64,000 bases of DNA from Diadophis punctatus similis (lineage: Eukaryota > Chordata > Lepidosauria > Squamata > Dipsadidae), in assembly GCA_023053685.1 (NCBI GenBank), contig JALIGW010000002.1, positions 40,136,720 to 40,200,719 of the forward strand, written 5' to 3'. Positions 59,591 to 64,000 of the stretch are shown in pieces. The notes beneath the pieces are model-generated. The model searched no databases. It was not told the origin of the DNA and saw only the letters and a program-made list of their open reading frames with translations. Positions within the stretch are counted from its first letter, which is position 1. Every line of letters starts with the position of its first letter. Made by a program: the position numbers and the translations under genes.

Positions 59591-60026
59591 CAGTTATGGC
59601 GAACCTTTTTTTCCTCGGGTGCCAAAAGCACGCATGCACACCCTATTGTGCACATGCGAGTGCCCACACCCATAATTCAATGCCCCCCCTGCCCATGTGC
59701 ATGTGATCCCCTTGTGCTGCCCCACCCCCTGTGCATGCGTGCACGATCCCCCCACTTCATTTCCTGACTTTGGGTGGGCCCGGTAGGCCCATTTTTCGCC
59801 CTCCCCAGGCTACAGAGGTTTTCTTGGAGCCTGGGGAGGGCAGAAACGGCTTCCCCCATCCCCCCAGAGGCCAAAAATGCCCTCTCAGAGCCTCTGCGCA
59901 AGTCGAAAATCAGCTGGCTGGTGCACACATGCGCACTGGAGCTGAGTTAGGGCAACAGCTCGCGTGCTGGCAGATATGGCTCCGCGTGCCACCTATGGCA
60001 CGCGTGCCATAGGTTCGCCATCACTG
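59591..60026 (+). mobile_element. CAGTGATGGCGAACC MITE, 436 bp
   Basis: It reads CAGTTATGGCGAACC to GGTTCGCCATCACTG, with a perfect 8-bp TSD TATTATAC at 59583-59590 and 60027-60034. It is the same orientation as the copy at 19943, and lies in intron 3. Confidence 0.94.
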
Positions 60027-60034
60027 TATTATAC

Positions 60035-61305
60035 CATAGTTCTAGGCAAAATATATTTGCTCGTAGCAATTGTTACAGTATGTTTCCCATCAGCTATGTA
60101 ATTGAACTTGCCCACATAATCAACCATCACATATCAAATAACAATATTGGGCCTAGAGATACAAAATGTGTTTTTATACTTCTTTAAAGTGAATAAGTAA
60201 ACTGACTTAAGTAAGATATTTAAGTAAACTGACTTAAATATCATTAACCAAATACATTTCTTTCGTGAGTTACATGTATATAAAATAAATTGTGAAGATA
60301 ATTCAACATTCAAAACTGCTTAGAAAACTGTGCTACATTATATAAAAATATTTTATATTAAAGAACTATAATTCGTCTTGGTCAGCTCACTCTTCCTCCC
60401 ATGTCATGGACAATGATCTTTATAGAGTAGAGCTTTATTTAAAAATAGAGAACTTTCAAATAACACACACATAAGAAGTGTGCTCTAAAGATTAACTCTG
60501 CATTACATCCAATATAACATGGCACCGTATTGTGAATCATTGTAGAAGTGCTTGTTTAACTCTCTTAACAGAAATTCTTTCCTATTTTCCCCTCCCCAAG
60601 GGACCTTTAGATTCATGACAAAAAAAATTGAGCAATAGAAAAGATGAGTCATTGGAGTTAGCTCATTCAGAAACAGAAGAAAACCAAGTGATCTAGTTAT
60701 TGGGGATCATTTCCTGGAAACTATAATTAGAACCAGCTGTTTCAACCTAATGGCTAGAAAAAGATGTAAAGCAAATACTCAGCTAAAATGGTCTCTACTG
60801 TAGGCAGTTTTTTCCCTCCCAGAAATCTAAACATAAAAGAGAATTTACAGGTGTATTAAATGAATGTGCTGCCCAGTTAAAATAACAAGTCTCATTTTAA
60901 TAAAGCTGAGATCTCAATTTATGATTTTTTTAGAGCTAACTTTTTAACATCCTGCAGTCTTGTGAATAATTAGGGCAGGTCCTCTCAGGAGTGGAAGGAT
61001 TAACGGGAGAGGCAGTGATTAAAAGAGTGTGGTTTTGGCTATCTTAGTCACCCCAAAACAGATTGCACTTTTCTGGGAATGTCCATCCTTTGCTAGGTTA
61101 TTTACCCTAATCTCAGCCCTTTAACAAAGTAAGGTATTATGATAAGTATGTAGTGTGGTAGATGGCACTGTGCAGCAAAATAAGTATTAGTAATAGAAGT
61201 TATTTTTATCATGTTTATTTCCAAGAAACGAGTAAACATACAGTATATTTTCCCCTTTCCTGTTGCATATCTTATTTTTTGGGTAGGATACCTTTGAGAG
61301 GTGAT
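60035..61305. other. Intron 3, no clear feature
   Basis: AT-rich. A local duplication of AAGTAAACTGACTTAA lies at about 60196-60240. There is no exon 4. Confidence 0.4.
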
Positions 61306-61313
61306 GACTAATT

Positions 61314-61565
61314 TATTTATTTATTTATTTTATTTGTGAGATTTATATACCGCCTCACAGTGCAAGCACTCTCTAAGCGGTTTACACCAGTAAGCAATGT
61401 ATATTTATATTTCCCCCAACAATCTGGGTCCTCATTTTACCTACCTCGGAAGGATGGAAGACTGAGTCAACCTTGAGCCAGTGAGATTTGAACTGCTGAC
61501 CCGCGGATCACAGTCAGCTAAAGTGGCCTGCAGTACTGCCTCTAACCGCTGCGCCACCTCGGCTC
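61314..61565 (-). mobile_element. tRNA-type SINE, near full copy
   Basis: Short (TTTA)n tail, body TATATACCGCCTCACAGTGC and CTCTAAGCGGTTTACACC, and head GCTGCGCCACCTCGGCTC (minus orientation). A short TSD TAATT lies at 61309-61313 and 61566-61570. It lacks the inverted head duplication of the 31003 copy. Confidence 0.88.
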
Positions 61566-61643
61566 TAATTAATATTTTTTTTAAAGAATTGCCTCTCTTA
61601 GCTAGTTCAGTCTTATTTTTCAGGAAGAACAGCTAGTGAAGTA

Positions 61644-62034
61644 CAGGTAGTCTTCGACTTACAACCATTCATTTACTGACCATTCGAAGTCACAACAACA
61701 CTGAAAAAAGTTACTTATGACCATTTTTCACACTGATGACTGTTGTCCCATGGTCCCATGATCAAAATTCGGAGGCTTGGCAACTGGCATGGATTTAGGA
61801 CAGTTGCAGTGTCCTGGATACATGTGATCACCTTTTTGTGACCTTCTGACAAGCAAAATAAATAGAGAAGCAATGATTCACTTAACAGCCATTTTACTAA
61901 CTTAACAAACTGCAGTGATTCACTTGTCAACTGTGGCAAGAAAGGTCATAAAAGGAGCAAAGCTCACTTAACCACTGTTTTGCTTATCAACGGAAATGTG
62001 GGGCTCAGTTGCGGTTGTAAGTCGAGGCTAATCC
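61644..62034 (+). mobile_element. Tc1/mariner-like MITE
   Basis: It starts TA-CAGGTAGTCTTCGACTTAC; the right end GTAAGTCGAGGCTAATCC is damaged. It is the same family and strand as 52570. Confidence 0.8.
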
Positions 62035-63280
62035 ATTAAGGTCTTCTGCATTAAAGGATCTTCAAAGCAGTGACATAATTTAATAGATTCATGCTCACCA
62101 TAATTACCGGTATGTTTTGACATTTTCTTAGTTTAAAAAAAAGTCATTGGAATGTTATCTTTCACTCAGTTGACTTCCTGTTCTTACCGTCATTTAGTTT
62201 TATGTGATCGTACCTCAAACGCTCACATTCTGCCCCATGCATGCCCCCATCTTTTAGCATTCTGCAAGCCTGCATTCACTCTTAATTTGCTATGGCTGCA
62301 TTTGCCCTACAAATATATTCCTAAGCAATCTTGAGTAGTGCCACCTGGAGAGAGAGAGAAAGAGAAAACCAATAAAGCTTTCTCATTTTTTTGTCTGTAA
62401 GAAACATTGATTATAAAAAGCCCTGCTGGCATGAAAGGAAATTGGGAGGTTTAATTCCTTGATCACCTAGCAAGTCTGCTCCAGAGCAATAGTTTTCTGA
62501 TACTAATGGCTTCAGGAAAAGTGATTGTTAAGGAGGGCTACTGGAAGAAAAAAAGTTTTTCTTTGAAACAAAACAAACCTTTTAAATTCTTCCCAGTATC
62601 CACTACGGATGGCTGATTTCCCGCTGCCGGATGGCTGATTTCCTGCTGCCATTGAAGATGGGAAGTCAGTCATTTGTTCTTATCTCTCCAGTGGATCACA
62701 TTGATAAATATTAAGTGGGAGTCTATGGCATTGTGATTTGCATGTTTCCCACAGCATATTAGATTGGAGGCTAATTATAGATTGGAGTTTAATTCAAAGT
62801 ATACTTCAGATGAACATATAGATGTTGAATGCTTTCTGCTTCGTCTTAGCCACAGTGATATGGAAGGAGAAGCAAGTTCAACAAATTTATTAAATTTATT
62901 TCTCGTCCTGTCACTTAAAGCGAGAGAAAGATCCTGATTGTAGGAAACCTTTGTCCCAAAAGTTGGTATTCTTTCCTCGCATGAAGACTATAGTTTACAA
63001 TGTGGAAGCCTTTGCAGTGTATTGATATTCTTGATATTATATAGCTGCAATATTTATATGTTCAGAACTATCTAGATATCTACAAGAGATGGAGCTTGCA
63101 TCATTATTTTGGTTTTACCATTTCATCAGATTCTGTGGACACCTCTTTAAGGGATTTCTGTAAATGAAATCTTTAAGGATTTAATCTGACTTTCATCATA
63201 TTTAGCCTTCTAGGTAGACTTTGTTTAATTTTTGTGGTTTGATAGAAGTAACACCACACTGAAAAATGCAGCATCTATTA
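62035..63280. other. Intron 3, no exon 4 seen
   Basis: Two tandem copies of GGATGGCTGATTTCCYGCTG lie near 62608-62650, and GA repeats near 62349-62364. Nothing else is supportable. Confidence 0.4.
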
Positions 63281-64000
63281 CAGTGGTTCCCAACCTGGGG
63301 GGTCGTTACCCCTTTGGGGGTCAAACGACCATTTCCCAGGGGTCATCCCAGCATCCTCAGCTCCCCCCCACTGCCACAAACCTGGCCATATCGGCTCAAC
63401 TTGCCCGAGCCCTCCGATTGGTCGGGAGAGGTGCCATTCGGCGAGAGCCGTTTGTGTCTGATTTCCTCCACCTCCCCGGCCAAGGAACAGGCCCACAGGA
63501 GAGCCCTTCTGATTGGCGGGAAGGTGGCGCGGATGAAGCACCTTTTCCTGCCTCCCGTGCTTGTCTGGCCCCCACCCCCGCGGAGCTTGACTCCCTCCTG
63601 CTAACACCTGACTTGAGTCCCTCCTGCTCCCTTGGGGCCGCGGCGCCCGAGGTCTTCTGCTCAAGGGGACTGGAGCAGAGGCGGGGGTTCTTTTGTTGCA
63701 CGTGCTTTGGGAGACAAATGAGGGGTGCAGCCTCCGTGCTAGGAGCAGGGGGGGTATCCTCACTAGGGACCCCTCTCCGGAGCGGAGCACGTGAGGGGAG
63801 AGGGCTGGCGCCTCAGCCAATAAACAAGAGCCGCAGACGGAGCCCTGGCCCTGGCGGACTTTCCGCGGCACCTCTGCCTGCCTTTGGGTGGTGGGGGATC
63901 CCGGCGTGGGCATCGCGGTTTCCAGCCCTGCTTGCTTCGCGTGTTCCCTCTGGGAGCTTTTCGAGCCCCGTCGCGAAAGGCGTGTGCGACTTCGGCGGGG
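63281..64000. mobile_element. GC-rich element with SPIN-like terminus, cut by window end
   Basis: It starts CAGTGGTTCCCAACCTGG, then GGTCGTTACCCCTTTGGGGG and GTCAAACGACC, matching the reversed right end of the 18772 element. The cargo is CpG-rich with three CCAAT boxes (GATTGG near 63415, GATTGG near 63510, CCAAT near 63818). The right end is outside the window, so transposon limits cannot be proved. Open frames here are GC artefacts. Confidence 0.6.

Noticed and set aside
63278..63913. 211-residue minus-strand frame
   Set aside because: It sits in GC-rich transposon-like DNA, with no domain and competing frames on the other strand.

Overview
This is a vertebrate nuclear window, almost certainly from a squamate reptile and probably a snake. 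The evidence is Sauria-type tRNA SINEs, other squamate-style tRNA SINEs, Bov-B/RTE-like and CR1/L2-like LINE pieces, many short hAT elements with clean 8-bp target-site duplications (TSDs), and long microsatellites (TA/CA, ATAG, AACT, TTTA, ATTC). Family names are given from memory; no database search was run.

Only one protein-coding gene can be supported: the 5' part of PAM (peptidylglycine alpha-amidating monooxygenase), on the + strand. A CpG island at about 5990-7260 is the likely promoter and holds a candidate non-coding first exon ending at a consensus donor at 6488/6489. After an intron of about 50.7 kb, exon 2 (57163-57692) carries 5' UTR and the start codon at 57601. It encodes the signal peptide and the short pro-region. 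Exon 3 (59184-59304) completes the dibasic pro-site and begins the copper monooxygenase (PHM) domain. Together they encode 71 residues in frame. The rest of the gene lies beyond the right edge.

Layout: 1-2590 holds two GC-rich hAT-like elements, one with a foldback of about 450 bp. 2600-5980 is upstream DNA with old SINE pieces. 5990-7260 is the CpG island. 7260-57160 is intron 1, a graveyard of MITEs, SINEs, LINE fragments, a solo LTR and microsatellites, several of them nested two or three deep. 57163-59304 holds the two exons, with an L1-like insertion ending 12 bases before exon 3. 59305-64000 is intron 3, with a MITE, a SINE, a Tc1/mariner-like element and, at the edge, a GC-rich element with a SPIN-like hAT end.

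The most unusual pattern is that several unrelated MITE families carry palindromic NRF1-like (TGCGCATGCGCA) and YY1-like (AAGATGGCGGC) motifs, so they may spread CpG-promoter-type binding sites through the intron. Other points of note are the SPIN-like elements (a family known for horizontal transfer), the perfect palindromic MITE at 34367, the retroposon abutting the exon 3 splice acceptor, and a 16-bp perfect hairpin flanked by a local duplication at 19203-19240.
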